A DNA stretch of 64,000 nucleotides from Aquarana catesbeiana (GCF_042186555.1 NC_133333.1:225939569-226003568), one strand, 5' to 3'; positions 1-10,486 are shown, counted from the first letter of the stretch. The notes: a model not told the origin generated them from the sequence alone. Numbers and translations: made by a program.

Positions 1-540
1 TACATTTCACATGCATCAAAGCAAAGGATATTCGAAACCTTACAGCTTGTTTTTCTTGAGAAAGCAGCCACATCCTGGATATAAAAGCCTGTCCCCTGCC
101 AGGGGTTAGTCTTCAGTAGACCTCCCCAATCAGCAGGGAACCTGAGCTATGCTTTTAGCCCAGAGAGGACTAAGACCAAGAGCAGGTTGTGGATGTCCTA
201 CTGAGGTAAGTTAGCAGCTAGGGTGGGAGTGACAGTAGTGTTGATTAATTCTGGAGCTCTAGAGAGGGTGGATTCGTGTAGTTTAACATAAAGGTAAACT
301 TGTACTGTAAAACACTTGTAACAGAGAGAAGCCACAATAGTTGGTGGTTTTCTACTGAATTGCAGTGCCAATAAAAGATTTAATCCTTCCAGGTTTTTTG
401 GAGGCCGAAGGCTTTGGATCAAACCCACATTTGTGTTCATGTACCTAGAGACTATTTTAGTTATTTGTTTGTTTTCTTATTGATAGGCCTATTTCTTTCT
501 ATTTTTTACTCTGTTACAAAAGGCAAATATATTTTATTAG
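1..540. other. unassigned AT-rich DNA
   Basis: I see no coding exon, known transposon end or tandem array here. Short open frames are of random size and carry no recognisable motif. Confidence 0.5.
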
Positions 541-544
541 ATCT

Positions 545-601
545 CCTAGCTGTTCTAAGAGGATGACCACCAAATATGGCCATCCTCTTAAAACCGCTAG
601 G
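545..601. repeat. 57 bp hairpin
   Basis: Two arms of 21 bp (545-565 and 581-601) are inverted complements with about two mismatches around a 15-base loop. This could be a tiny MITE remnant or a fold-back transcript source. Nothing shows that it is transcribed. Confidence 0.5.
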
Positions 602-1868
602 AAACATAATATTTTAAGCATGTACTGTTCTGCCCCAGGGTCTGTTATCCATAGTTAGATGTCGTTGAAAGGGATCCAGTGGTTTATATTATAGGTCTAA
701 ACCATCTCAAATGGTTCCCTGAACTTCTCACCCTTTGCAAAAAAAAAAAAAAGATGATTTGCCTAAAACATGTTTACAACATGTCATCATTAACACCAGA
801 CACTTCTCATTTCTTTCACAGTTCTTGATGAACCAAAAATATATGACTTGGCGAGACCAATAAAACCCCTACCAATGCACCATTAACATTAATAGATGAC
901 TACAACCACAGACTAGTATTGTAGGAAAGTATGGAGGTGCACGTGGAATATTCATCCACACCTGGCACTGTCACAGTGTGACTATGTCTGTTTTCTCCCC
1001 TACTTTGTTTATTTCATGGCTTATATGCCTATGTATGATATGACCATCAGGTCTGTGTATTCCGCTTCACAGTCTGCATTTCCATTCCAACTTGCCAAAC
1101 ATCTTTAGGTCAACAAAACTTTCACGATCCAGTAAGGAATCCAATCTAGAAACTTGTTTTTAATTGAGTATGAGTTAACATACACAAGCTTGTTGGCCCA
1201 GGAGGTCCTTTTTCCAGAGGTGTACTTTCAGTGTTTATGTTTCCTTTCTCTATATTAATTTCTAATGTCTCTTTTACCAGGTTCATGAATTTTATTGGCT
1301 GACTAGCCAGCTATTTTACAGAATGGACAGAGGTGTAAATTCAAGGGCCGGCTGTTTTGCATAGAAATGAATGGGTTGTTTTTTAGTGAGTTAAGAGGGG
1401 GAAAATGGATTTTAGAGACTTTAAACTCACTCAGTGCTCCATTTCAGTCTTTTGGGATTGGAAAACAAAATTTAGGAGGTAAAGTGGCGACCATGAATAC
1501 TTTGCATGATGCCTCCAAGAACAATACTTGCTTTCTCTTTTACAATATGAAATATATCTGAAAAATATGTTCCCTACTATACTGACCTTCTCCAATATGA
1601 TCAGGTATTTTTTTCTTTTAGCTTGCATTACTATATTGTTCTTTTTTAAAGTGTGTCTAAAGCTATTTTTTTCAGTTCTGAAAAGAATGGTGAGGAGTTA
1701 GAACATCTTTAAACAGCTTAAAACTGTCTCTGCCCCCACTAGAAAGATTCTCCCCCTCTAGTTGTCCAGGTGACCATTGTTGCTGGGACTAAATATGATG
1801 GGAAATCCAAAAATTTGAGTTGTCACAAGAAGAGGAATAAAGTGAAAAGCTCTTGTTAAGGTGAGAAC
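602..1868. other. unassigned intergenic or intronic DNA
   Basis: Only an A-run near 739-752 stands out. Open frames around 1367-1628 overlap on both strands, are under 70 codons and match nothing I recognise. Confidence 0.5.
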
Positions 1869-1871
1869 TAA

Positions 1872-2306
1872 AGCCGCGTACACACGAACGGAATGTCCAA
1901 CAGAAAAAGTCCAACGGAAGCTTTTCAACGTCTATTCCGATCGTGTGTATTTTTTTTAGAAAATTCTGACGGACCTAGAAATAGAACATGTTCTAAATAT
2001 TTCTCACGGAACCAATTCCTATCGGGAAAACCTCTCGTCTGTATGCTGTTCCGACAGACCAAAAACGACGCATGCTCTGAAGCAAGTACAAGACGGAAGC
2101 TATTGGCTACTGGCTATTGCATTTCCTTTTTCTAGTCCCCTTGTACGTGCTGTACGTCACCGCGTTCTGGACGGTTGGACTTTGGTCGGACTTTGGTTTG
2201 ACCATGTGTAGGCAATACCACTTGAATGGAATTCCACCGGAGTTCCGTCGGAGAAACCTTCGGAGTTTATTAATCCGACGGCAAAACCTGTCGTGTGTAC
2301 GCAGCA
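1872..2306. mobile_element. PIF/Harbinger-like MITE, copy 1
   Basis: The ends carry the inverted repeat GCCGCGTACACACG / CGTGTGTACGC(A)GC that recurs at six other places in this window. TAA lies directly outside both ends (1869-1871 and 2307-2309), a 3 bp TWA duplication as expected of PIF/Harbinger elements. There is no transposase inside, so it is non-autonomous. The interior holds repeated GGAC-type motifs resembling the terminal sequence. Superfamily assignment rests on the target duplication only. Confidence 0.75.
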
Positions 2307-2326
2307 TAAAGATAGTTCCCCTCCAT

Positions 2327-2329
<3 letters not shown>

Positions 2330-2360
<31 letters not shown>
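2330..2360. repeat. (CA)n microsatellite
   Basis: About 15 uninterrupted CA units just after the MITE at 1872-2306. Confidence 0.95.
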
Positions 2361-2363
<3 letters not shown>

Positions 2364-2904
2364 TCTGTTTGTGTCTAGAGGACAAGAAGTAAAGGGAAAT
2401 CTCCTCAAGGGGACAAAGACATACTAAATACCCGATAGGTCTTCAAATCATTCTTCATTCCATTCCCCTAAAAAAAAAAAATGTTTTGGCTGTAGATATA
2501 AAAAAAACTTTTTTATATGCAATTTCTTTCAGTATATAGGCATTATTTTTACAACATTCTGCATATTTTTCACTTCTCAAGCCTGTCAGAAACCTGAATA
2601 ACCCAAAACAAGCATGGGATAAAATACAATGCATTAACAGGGGTTACCTTCAGTGAAATCCATCATGTCAAACCCATCAGTATATTCAGAGATATAAGCA
2701 CCTGAAATGATATGTAAACCTAACCTTTTACTCTCGTATAGCCTACCCCAATTTGCCGGGAGCCTGATGTTGACTACCAGGTAGGGATGGCTGGCATACA
2801 TTCTCAGGGTGCCGGTTTGTGGGCATGGGGGGTGATGTACAAGAAAGAAATTGGGCGCCAGTCACTTTTATGCTTTACAATAGAGAAGTTTATTTCTCAG
2901 ATCC
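2361..2904. other. unassigned DNA
   Basis: AT-rich sequence with short A-runs. No gene or transposon end identified. Confidence 0.45.
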
Positions 2905-3662
2905 CAGCCCCTTACCACGTGATCAGCTGCCAGTCAATGACAGCTGATCATGTGATGTAAACAGAAGATCAGTAACCAGCTTTTTTTCTGCTCACGCTGA
3001 CAGCGTGAGCAGAGAAAAAATGCAGATAACTGGCTTATGTCAAAGGGATATTGGTCCCGAACAGTAAGAGCCACCGCTGCTTCATCTGTTCCCACCAGTG
3101 CCGCCTGCCGGTGCCCACCAGTGCCTCAAATCAGTGCCCACCAGTGCCACCTATCAACCCTATTAATTCCCATCAGTGCTGCCAATCAGTGCTCATCAGT
3201 GCCACCTATCAGTGCTGCCTATCAGTGTCACTTACCAGTGCACATCAGTGCCACCTATCAGTACCCTTGAGTGCCACCTATTAGTGCCCATGAGTGCCAC
3301 CCCTTAGTACCACCTATCAGTGCCCATCAGTGTAGCCTATCAGTGCCCATCAGTGCAGCCTCATCAGCACACATCAATGAAGGAGAAAAAGTACCTGTTT
3401 GCAAAATTTTATAACAAACTATAAAACTGTTTTGTTTGTTTTTTTCAAAATTTTCAGTCTTTTTTCATTTTTTTAAAAATAAAAAACCCAGCAGTGATTA
3501 AATACCACCAAAAGAAAGCTCTATATGTGGGAAAAAATGATAAAAATGTAGTTTGAGTACAGTGTTGCATGACCGCGCAATTGTCATTCAAAGTGTGGGA
3601 GCGCTGAAAGCTGAAAATTGTCCTGAGCAGGAAGGGGGTTTAAGTGCTCAGTAAGCAAATGG
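2905..3662 (+). mobile_element. TTAA-family repeat, minisatellite subtype
   Basis: The right part (3400-3662) holds the conserved block of this family: a stretch on AAATACCACCAAAAGAAAGC, a CGCGCAATTGTCATT segment, then GGAAGGGGG and a terminal TTAA. The middle is an array of CAGTGCC-type units. The closest relative in the window is the copy at 32853-33676, and the array at 22325-24128 is a reversed relative. The left boundary is estimated from shared flanks (GTGATCAGCTG region). No coding potential. Confidence 0.6.
3085..3382. repeat. CAGTGCC/CATCAGTG minisatellite
   Basis: Degenerate units of roughly 10-13 bp (CAGTGCCCATCAGTGCCACC pattern). Long open frames on both strands here are products of the repeat. 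Confidence 0.85.
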
Positions 3663-3666
3663 TTAA

Positions 3667-4100
3667 AGGAGTTGTAAAGCTCTGTGTCTTTTCACCTTAA
3701 TGCATCCTATGCCCCCCAGCCCCCCCCCGTTTTACTTACCTGAACCCTCGAACTTGACCCGGCAGGGACATGCTGTCTCTCTGCCCGAGGTTCTCAGCTC
3801 TTGATTGGATAGATTTATAGCAGTTCAGCCATTGGCTCCCACTGCTGTCAATCAAATCCAATGACGCGAGCGGGGGGGGGGCGGGACGAGTGCTGCAATT
3901 CAGCCTCTATGGATGCCGAATGCTGGACTCGGGAGCACGCCCGTAAGGTAACCCCCTCAAGGAAGGGCTTCTCCTAGGGGGTAGTCAGATGTGGGGAGGA
4001 GCCACGAGAGCCGCCGGGGGACCCCAGAAGAGCAGGTTCAGGGCCACTCTGTGCAAAACAAGCTGCACAGTGGAGGTAAAAAATGACCTTTACAATCACT
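3667..4100. mobile_element. TTAA-flanked MITE, second family
   Basis: The element starts AGGAGTTGTAAAG and ends CTTTACAATCACT, imperfect inverted repeats, with TTAA at 3663-3666 and 4101-4104. It abuts the previous TTAA-family repeat, whose right-hand TTAA it shares. TTAA duplication is typical of the piggyBac superfamily. The interior is GC-rich and non-coding. Confidence 0.65.
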
Positions 4101-4462
4101 TTAAGGAAGCGGTCATTTGTATATGTGAACATAAGCCTATTTTTTTATGAAAAATTGAGCATATGCAAGCAAATTCATACCAAAAGGACACTTTATGGAC
4201 TTATGCATTGTTTGTTTTGTTTTGTTAATGTTATATATGGTTTGATATGATATGCTAATTTTGAAAATTGCTATGCATTAGCATTTGGGTGCACTGCACC
4301 ACTTTTGAATACAATTTTGCACATTGATACATCGTTTGAGTGTGTATAGGTGTGAGTGATCGCTTTGTAGTCTAAATAGCACAATAGTACATGTAACATG
4401 ACTGCGCACCAGTGCACAAAGCAAGGTCCATAAAAACATGGATGAGGGGGTTAGGGGTGGAG

Positions 4463-4770
4463 GATCTTGACTGGCCTGCAGAGAGTCCTATTCTCAACCA
4501 GATAGAACACCTTTGGGATTAATTAGAGCGGAGACTTTGAGCCAGGCCTTCTCGTCCACATCAGTGCCTGACTTCACAAATACTCTCCTGGAAGAATGGT
4601 CAAACATTCCCATAGACACACTTCTAAACCTTGTGGATGCCCTTCCTAGAAGAGTTGAAGCTGTTATAGCTGCAATGGGTGGACCAACTCAATATGGAAC
4701 CCTACGGACTAAGACTGGGATGGCATTAAAGTTCATGTGTGTGTAAAGGCAGGAGTCCCAATACTTTTGA
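4463..4770 (+). pseudogene. Tc1/mariner-superfamily transposase C-terminal fragment
   Basis: Translation from about 4470 gives LDWPAESPILNQIEHLWD, a decayed version of the WPSxSPDLNPIEHLW block that carries the last acidic residue of the DDE triad. The D and P of PDLNP are replaced by I and Q. A TAA follows, and then an open stretch (4513-4746) with LLEEWSNIPID and LPRRVEAVIAAMGGPTQYG, typical of the C-terminal tail of such transposases. The 3' end runs into a (TA)n tract, perhaps an expanded target site. N-terminal DNA-binding and first catalytic parts are absent. Confidence 0.8.
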
Positions 4771-4816
4771 CTAATATATATATATATATATATACCGTAT
4801 ATATATATATATATAC

Positions 4817-4903
<87 letters not shown>
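4771..4903. repeat. (TA)n microsatellite with CCGTAT/ACGGTA interruptions
   Basis: Almost pure TA dinucleotides, broken by mirrored ACCGTATA and TATACGGTA interruptions so that the tract is self-complementary. It ends in a short CA-rich stretch. Confidence 0.95.
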
Positions 4904-4906
<3 letters not shown>

Positions 4907-5034
4907 GTATGTGTGGTTGAGCTTTCGGGTGCACACCCTAATGCAATAGGCTGCGCACGCCTATGGGCTGCACTGATGGGCACTGATAGGTTGCCCTGAT
5001 GGCCACTGTTGAAAGATCTTTTCATAAATGTCAT

Positions 5035-5849
5035 AGTTTGATCAACTAATTGTGCATGTTTAGGCTTATGGTGGAGAGGAGGGGGAGTAGGAAGTTAACC
5101 TCCTTCTCTTGCTTATCCATCCTTGTCCATTCTTCTTCCAATATTGCTCAACAAGGAGGTGTCTGAAGAAGACAGCGAGTCCCAACATACGTACAATTGT
5201 GTTGCTTGCTTTACTAAAATTATTTACAAAAGCGCATTCACGTCTGTATGGTAGAGTAAAAAACAAAAAATCCAATATATTTCCTTTAAAAGACTAATAT
5301 TGCTTTATTAGATAAGAATTACAAATCCGTCTTTAAGGTAAAGGGACGCTGTGCCTTTAAAAGCACCTGTAATAACACTGTATTAGAACTTGGCCTTGAC
5401 AGGCTGAACTTTGGTTGAGCAAAAGTTACAGCCCCCTTGAGTACGGCTGGTGGCACTATGCCCATTATTCAGCAGCACTTGGAAAACACCTACACTCCAT
5501 CTCTCGCATTTTCATCACTGACGTCACATAGGCACAGGCAGAGCTAGTGCTACAGGCAGCAAGGGGACACCTTGGGAGCCGTTACTGAGCTGTGATATAT
5601 AACTCTGTTCTCATGACCTGATGGATTGCCCTGCACTGGCACCTTAGCAGGCATAGGCCAATGGGCTTACAAAACTGACAATATTCAATGGCAATAGCTT
5701 CTACCTTGTGTCTAATTTTTATTTCTTTTTTTATATTCACAGCTTGGAAAAAAAATAAGTTCCAAAACACTTTTGGGGCTGTAGCAGGAGATGACTCCCG
5801 TGTTCGGCAATGTCCTGTGTCCCTATGCACAGACTATCATAAAGCCAGA
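5035..5849. other. unassigned DNA with one hammerhead-like motif
   Basis: No gene identified. Around 5166-5203 the order CTGAAGA, a GAC/GTC stem, then CAACATACGTA resembles the decayed Penelope-type hammerhead motifs described below. The GAAA box is lost. Confidence 0.35.
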
Positions 5850-6027
5850 CAAGTAAATCTGATAATAGAGGCTGGAGAATTCTCTACAGGCACCACCTCC
5901 CCTAAATATATTCAAAAAGTACCAAGGAACAAAATTGGGAGTTTTGAGGTGCAAAAAATCAAATCAAATTGATATTAAAAATTTCATTAATTTTATTTAA
6001 ACAAGCATGGTTAAAAAGAGGAGTCAG

Positions 6028-6132
6028 GAGTCAGAGTGACACACCATCAGATTAATCTGCATTTCTAATGTACAAATTTATTAAATTATATTTGTGAAGT
6101 TCTTCTGATGGTGTGTCACTCTGACTGCTGAC
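6028..6132. repeat. local inverted repeat in left arm
   Basis: GTCAGAGTGACACACCATCAG near 6032-6052 is repeated as its complement near 6107-6127, separated by about 55 bases. It may mark a rearrangement junction inside the Penelope-like arm. Confidence 0.6.
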
Positions 6133-6311
6133 CTGGTTTGGGTCCTTGGTGTCCCTTTTTGGCCCGGGAAATAGGTGGTCATATGAGAGCCCAGGGCGCC
6201 ATCCCGGATGCTTGGGACCCCACTTTAGGTATGTGGCCATGGTTAAAAAGAGAATAACATTTAAAACTGGAGCATGGAAAGTCATGCGGTCACAATACAA
6301 AAGTTGGTTGC

Positions 6312-6350
6312 CTCTACATGTTTCACCACAATCGTGGCTTCTTCTGGAGC
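6312..6350 (-). ncRNA. hammerhead-like ribozyme motif, left-arm copy
   Basis: Reverse complement of the motif at 7913-7950 and nearly identical to it: CTC, CAGAAGA, a stem with loop of about 15 nt, GAAAC, ATGTA, GAG. See that entry for pairing. The invariant U after the first core C is replaced by A, so activity is doubtful. Confidence 0.4.
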
Positions 6351-6511
6351 TTTTGTAGGACCTTAATACAATGTCATGAAAAGAAAACAATACATTTTGA
6401 ATTTGAATAAATCCAAATAAAAAGAAAAAAGGAAAATAGAGAAGTAAAAAGGAAGAAGACACTAATACACACAAAGACCCCAAAGGATCTATCACATTTA
6501 CAATTCATATA

Positions 6512-6999
6512 TGTCAGGGCTGGCTCATCCCTTCCTTCTCTGAGCTGGTCGCTCAGCTGTCAGCTAATTGGCAGCTCTCATCTCTCTCCGCATTTACCCA
6601 GCTGTTCCTGATCCTGCTCCTCTGACCTGCCTACTTTAAGCTGCCCAGCTCACTTCATCTCTGCCCTCGCCTTGGTCACATCACAAGAAACCATCTCCTG
6701 CATTCCTGTTTAAAGACTGGCTTTGCTGACATCCCTTCTGGCTCCTTATCCTGCTTGCTGTTCCTCTACTTGGATTCCTGACTTCTGGCCTGGCTGATTA
6801 CCCGATCTGGTTACTGAACTCTGGCTTGGCTGACTACCCGATCTGGTTACTGGACTCTGGCTTGGCTGACTACCCGATCCGGTTACTGGACTCTGGCTAT
6901 GCTTTGGCTACACTTACTCTATTTACCTTTTTATTTTTATTAATAAACAAGTGTGATTTTACTATACTTCTGTCTCGGTCTGGTTCATGGTTTCTGACA
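6512..6999 (+). mobile_element. solo LTR, 488 bp
   Basis: Starts TGTCAGGG and ends TTCTGACA, the TG...CA form of LTRs. It is flanked by a perfect 5 bp duplication ATATA (6507-6511, 7000-7004). AATAAA occurs near 6940. No internal retroviral-type genes adjoin it, so it is a recombined solo LTR. Family not determined. Confidence 0.75.
6787..6894. repeat. 36 bp tandem repeat x3 in solo LTR
   Basis: Three consecutive 36 bp units built on GGCTTGGCTGACTACCCGAT with a few substitutions, inside the LTR upstream of its AATAAA. Confidence 0.9.
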
Positions 7000-7912
7000 A
7001 TATATTTACATAATTACAATATATAGATCATCTGATGGATTCACTCTCACCCCAAAAGTGATCAAGGTTCCAAATGGTCCTCTGGGCCCACCAAGAGGTC
7101 CAATGAGGTGTCAGTGTGCCACAAAAAGGGGGGGACAATAGCCCTACGTTCACACCTGCAAAGGCATATAGTAGAATAAACCTGGTACACCACTCTTATT
7201 ATCACTTAAACCAATCATTTTAACCATACTATAGTTCAACTTTGACCTACCCTGTTGTGATAAGAAGTCAAGGAATTCACAGGTTGATAATTATATCACT
7301 CTCAAATTGTATACTTCATATACCGCACTTATGGTGGGCTTCAGGGGGACTGTGCCATCTAAAAAACACACGATTCATCACAGAGTTTTCTTATAAATCT
7401 AAGATTTTTCTAGATAGGTATAACAATAAATTTGGAAGTTCCTCTTACCTAAACACTTCCTTCATTGAAGATAACCGTATTCCTTTCCTTAGTATCAATA
7501 TGATACCATTGAACCAGGGAAGATCAAAGTTGATTAATCTATCCCAAGGGAGTATCCCCTATAGAGGAATGATAGGTTAGTGTCAAAGATACCAACAATA
7601 AGCTGGAATCAGGTTGCCACAATATTACACAAAATCAACATACTTTTCACCTTGGAAAAAAATCCTGCAGGTACCATACAGGGCGATCGGCCACAACAAC
7701 ATCGCATCCATCCTGAGGGTCTTAAGTATCCACTTAATCCCGGCGGCGTCTGGATACGCCAGGATACGAACGCTCACTGACTGGTCCCAATCCCCAACAA
7801 CTGTCTCCCATCAATAAAGAGACACGGAAACACTAGTGGCGGCGTTTGGATTTATTAAAATTCAAAATGTATTGTTTTCTTTTAGTGACATTGTATTAAG
7901 GTCCTACAAAAG

Positions 7913-7950
7913 CTCCAGAAGAAGCCACGATTGTGGTGAAACATGTAGAG
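7913..7950 (+). ncRNA. hammerhead-like ribozyme motif, right-arm copy
   Basis: Core order is visible: stem I CTC (7913-7915) with GAG (7948-7950); CAGAAGA (7916-7922) in place of CUGANGA; stem II CCAC/GTGG with GATT loop; GAAA (7938-7941); minimal stem III A-C/G-T with a 2-nt loop; predicted cut after GTA at 7947. Such minimal stem III hammerheads are known from Penelope-like elements. One invariant core base is changed (U4 to A). Confidence 0.45.
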
Positions 7951-8422
7951 GCAACCAACTTTTGTATTGTGACCGCATGACTTTCCATGCTCCAGTTTTA
8001 AATGTTATTCTCTTTTTAACCATGCTTGTTTAAATAAAATTATGAAATTTGTAATATCAGTTTGATTTGATTTTTTGCACCTCAAAACTCCCAAATTTGT
8101 TTCTTGGTACTTTTTGATCATAAAGCCAGAGAAACAATTTCAAAGACACGAAAAACTCCCTTTTAACCACTTCAGCTCTGCACTACGTCGCTTTAACTGA
8201 CAATTGTGCGGTACTGCGACACTGTACCCAAATAAAATTGATGTCCTTTTCCCCCCACAAATAGAGCTTTCTTTTGGTGGTATTTGATCACCTCTGCTGT
8301 TTTTATTTTTTGCGCTATAAACAAAAAAAGACCGACAATTTTGAAAAAATAAACAATATTTTTTACTTCCTGCTATAAAACATATCCGATAAAAAAAATT
8401 TTAAAAATATAATTTCCTCCTC

Positions 8423-8734
8423 CTGGAGATTCCAGAGGATCCATCTTTCTTCCTATTACAAGATACTAAAATCCCAGTTAAATCATATAAGAAATCTATT
8501 CTATGTCATCTGCTGAATGCAGCTAGAGCATGTATTCCACTCACTTGGAAGCAGGCACAACCACCAACGGTAGGATTGTGGCTTAAAAGAGTAGAACAAT
8601 TGAACCTTATGGAAGATTTGGTTTGGACATCCCGGCAAAAAAGAGGGATATATCTGAAAACATGGTCTCCATGGAATCTTTTCAATAATACAGAAGAGGG
8701 AAAAAACCTTATAGATGTAAGTTCTAATGACTGA
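8423..8734 (+). pseudogene. L1/Tx1-type LINE ORF2 C-terminal fragment
   Basis: An in-frame stretch of 103 codons ends at TGA 8732-8734. Its translation contains HLLNAARACIPLTWK and WLKRVEQLNLMEDL, the pattern of the far C-terminal region of L1-clade ORF2 proteins, beyond the reverse transcriptase. The rest of ORF2 is missing, as expected of 5'-truncated L1 copies. The 3' UTR continues to 8928, is interrupted by the foldback element, resumes at 11243 and ends in an A-rich tail with AATAAA near 11497-11519. Confidence 0.7.
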
Positions 8735-9730
8735 AAACAGAAGATGTGGCCATTGGATTCTTGACAGGGGAGGGGGATGTGCGGGAGAGGGGGAGGAGGA
8801 GGGGATGGGGAGGCGGGAGATGGGCTCTGCCCCTCCCTCCCCTTAGGGTTTTATTTATTTTTTAATTTTTTATTTTTTTTTATGTCTGTTTTTTTTTTTG
8901 TTGTAAATATAGAGGTAAGAGAGAGTTATGCCGCGTACACACGGTCGGACTTTCTATCCTACTTGGTCCGGCACACTTTCCGACGGACTTTGTCCGCCAG
9001 GTGCGCCGGACTTTAAAACGGACGGACTTGCCCACACACGCCCGGACTTTCCGGCGGGCTAAGTCCGCCCGTCTTTCCGACGGACTTTCGCCGGAGTTCC
9101 GGCGGACTTTCAGAATGAACGGACTTGCCCACACACGGACAAGTCCGTTCATTTTGAACGTGACTCAGGTGCGACGGGACTAGAAAAGGATGTCAATCTT
9201 GCCGCTTTTATCGGCGAGATTGACACCTTGCAAGCCCCGTCGCGGGGCATACCAGGCCCTTAGGTCTGGTATGGATTATAAAGGGAACCCCCTACGCCGA
9301 AAAAACGGCGTGGGGTCCCCCCTAAAATCCATACCAGACCCCGATCCGAGCACGCAGCCTGGCCGGTCAGGAAAGGGGGTGGGGACGAGCGAGCGCCCCC
9401 CCCTCCTGAACCGTACCAGGCCACATGCCCTCAACATGGGGGGTGGGTGCTTTGGGGGAGGGGGGCCGCCCTGCGGGCCCCCCCCACCCCAAAGCACCTT
9501 GTCCCCATGTTGATGAGGACAAGGACCTCTTCCCGACAACCCTGGCCGTTGGTTGTCGGGGTCTGCGGGCGGGGGCTTATCGGAATCTGGGAGCCCCCTT
9601 TAATAAGGGGGCCCCCAGATCCCGGCCCCCCACCCTATGTGAATGAGTATGGGGTACATGGTACCCCTACCCATTCACCTAGGGAAAAAGTGTAAGTAAT
9701 AAAACCCACTACACAGGTTTTTAAAATATT

Positions 9731-9946
9731 TTAATAAACAGCTCGGGGGGGGATCTTCCTCCGGCTTCGGGGGTCTTCTTCCGGCTTCGGGTGTCCCTCC
9801 GCTTCATCTTCTCCCGGCGTCCGGTTGGTTCTTCTCCGCTCTCTTCTCTCCAGTTCTTCAGCCGGCTCCTCTGCTGTCTTCAGGTAGCTCTCTTGCCAGC
9901 AGAGGTCCGGACTTCTTGTCTTCTTCTCTTCTCCAGATGTTGACAT
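9731..9946 (-). CDS. micro-ORF of foldback left arm, unknown function
   Basis: 71 codons, starting ATG at 9946 with MSTSGEEKKTRSPDLCWQES and then very rich in E, R, K and P (for example EELERRERRR). No signal peptide, membrane segment or known domain is seen. It lies about 46 bases downstream of a TATATAA box (9992-9998, minus strand) and is followed by ATTAAA near 9736-9741, a common variant poly(A) signal. The mirror copy in the other arm begins GTG instead of ATG. It could simply be low-complexity DNA that happens to be open. Whether it is translated is unknown. Confidence 0.3.
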   Translation of the reverse strand: MSTSGEEKKTRSPDLCWQESYLKTAEEPAEELERRERRRTNRTPGEDEAEGHPKPEEDPRSRRKIPPRAVY

Positions 9947-9991
9947 GACGCTCTCTCCGGCTGGACTGCTCTCCGAGGGCTGCGTTGTGAC

Positions 9992-9998
9992 TTATATA
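9992..9998 (-). promoter_or_regulatory. TATA box, left arm of foldback
   Basis: TATATAA on the minus strand within CCTATATAAGTCAC, facing outward from the palindrome centre. It is the mirror image of 10162-10168. Confidence 0.5.
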
Positions 9999-10060
9999 GG
10001 CGGAGACCCCGCCCCCTTTTGATGTCACAGTCCCTGGGCATGCTGGGACTGTGACGTTTT

Positions 10061-10099
10061 AGGGGGCGTGGTCAACATCACCCAGTGACCACGCCCCCT
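10061..10099. promoter_or_regulatory. palindrome centre with paired CACCC/GC boxes
   Basis: GGGGGCGTGGTC (10062-10073) and GACCACGCCCCC (10087-10098) flank the loop. GGGCGTGG is a KLF/Sp-type site. With TATA boxes about 75 bases to either side, this has the form of a compact symmetric divergent promoter. Function is inferred only. Confidence 0.4.
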
Positions 10100-10161
10100 A
10101 AAACGTCACAGTCCCAGCATGCCCAGGGACTGTGACATCAAAAGGGGGTGGGGTCTCCGCC

Positions 10162-10168
10162 TATATAA
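10162..10168 (+). promoter_or_regulatory. TATA box, right arm of foldback
   Basis: TATATAA in CGCCTATATAAGTCAC, outward-facing mirror of 9992-9998. Confidence 0.5.
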
Positions 10169-10213
10169 GTCACAACGTAGCCCTCGGAGAGCAGTCCAGC
10201 CGGAGAGAGCGTC

Positions 10214-10486
10214 GTGTCAACATCTGGAGAAGAGAAGAAGACAAGAAGTCCGGACCTCTGCTGGCAAGAGAGCTACCTGAAGACAGCAGAGGAGCCGGCC
10301 GAAGAACTGGAGAGAAGAGAGCGGAGAAGAACCAACCGGACGCCGGGAGAAGATGAAGCGGAGGGACACCCGAAGCCGGAAGAAGACCCCCGAAGCCGGA
10401 GGAAGAAACCCCCCCGGAGCTGTTTAATAAAATATTTTAAAAACCTGTGTAGTGTGTTTTATTACTTACACTTTTTCCCTAGGTGA
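10214..10486 (+). pseudogene. micro-ORF of foldback right arm, start lost
   Basis: Same STSGEEKKTRSPDLCWQES frame as the left-arm ORF, but the first codon is GTG (10214-10216) where the other arm has ATG. The frame also leaves the shared C-terminus because the C-run before the stop differs in length. It is therefore 90 codons and reads through AATAAA (10426-10431). A shift to an upstream ATG (10132) uses another frame. In a eukaryote this arm probably cannot start the protein. Confidence 0.3.
10426..10431 (+). terminator. poly(A) signal AATAAA in right arm
   Basis: AATAAA about 210 bases past the micro-ORF start. The left arm has ATTAAA at the mirror position. Confidence 0.35.

Larger units (their letters stand above)
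5850..8116. mobile_element. Penelope-like insertion with inverted arms
   Basis: A 14 bp direct repeat, ATCATAAAGCCAGA, lies at 5836-5849 and 8117-8130 and fits a target duplication. Inside, about 5900-6410 and 7838-8116 are inverted copies of each other with small rearrangements, and each holds the same hammerhead-like motif (6312-6350 minus, 7913-7950 plus). Penelope-like elements are known for inverted terminal copies and for hammerhead motifs in these repeats. I recognise no reverse transcriptase or GIY-YIG nuclease between the arms. The 112-codon frame at 7242-7580 matches nothing I know. A solo LTR (6512-6999) was inserted later. Confidence 0.6.
9241..10073. repeat. foldback left arm, inner 833 bp
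   Basis: Near-perfect inverted complement of 10087-10917. In the parts I aligned by eye, differences are few: for example one substitution near 9328 and a 4 bp insertion (GAGC) near 9390. Smaller palindromes sit inside, such as CCGAAAAAACGG at 9297-9308 and the GTCACAGTCCC/GGGACTGTGAC pair near 10024-10053. Confidence 0.9.

Noticed and set aside
4689..5034. Tyr-Ile repeat frames on both strands
   Set aside because: Translation of the (TA)n tract.
6052..6495. 147-codon minus-strand frame
   Set aside because: It spans the rearranged Penelope-like left arm including the hammerhead-like motif. Hydrophobic start but no conserved domain; the copy in the other arm does not keep the frame.
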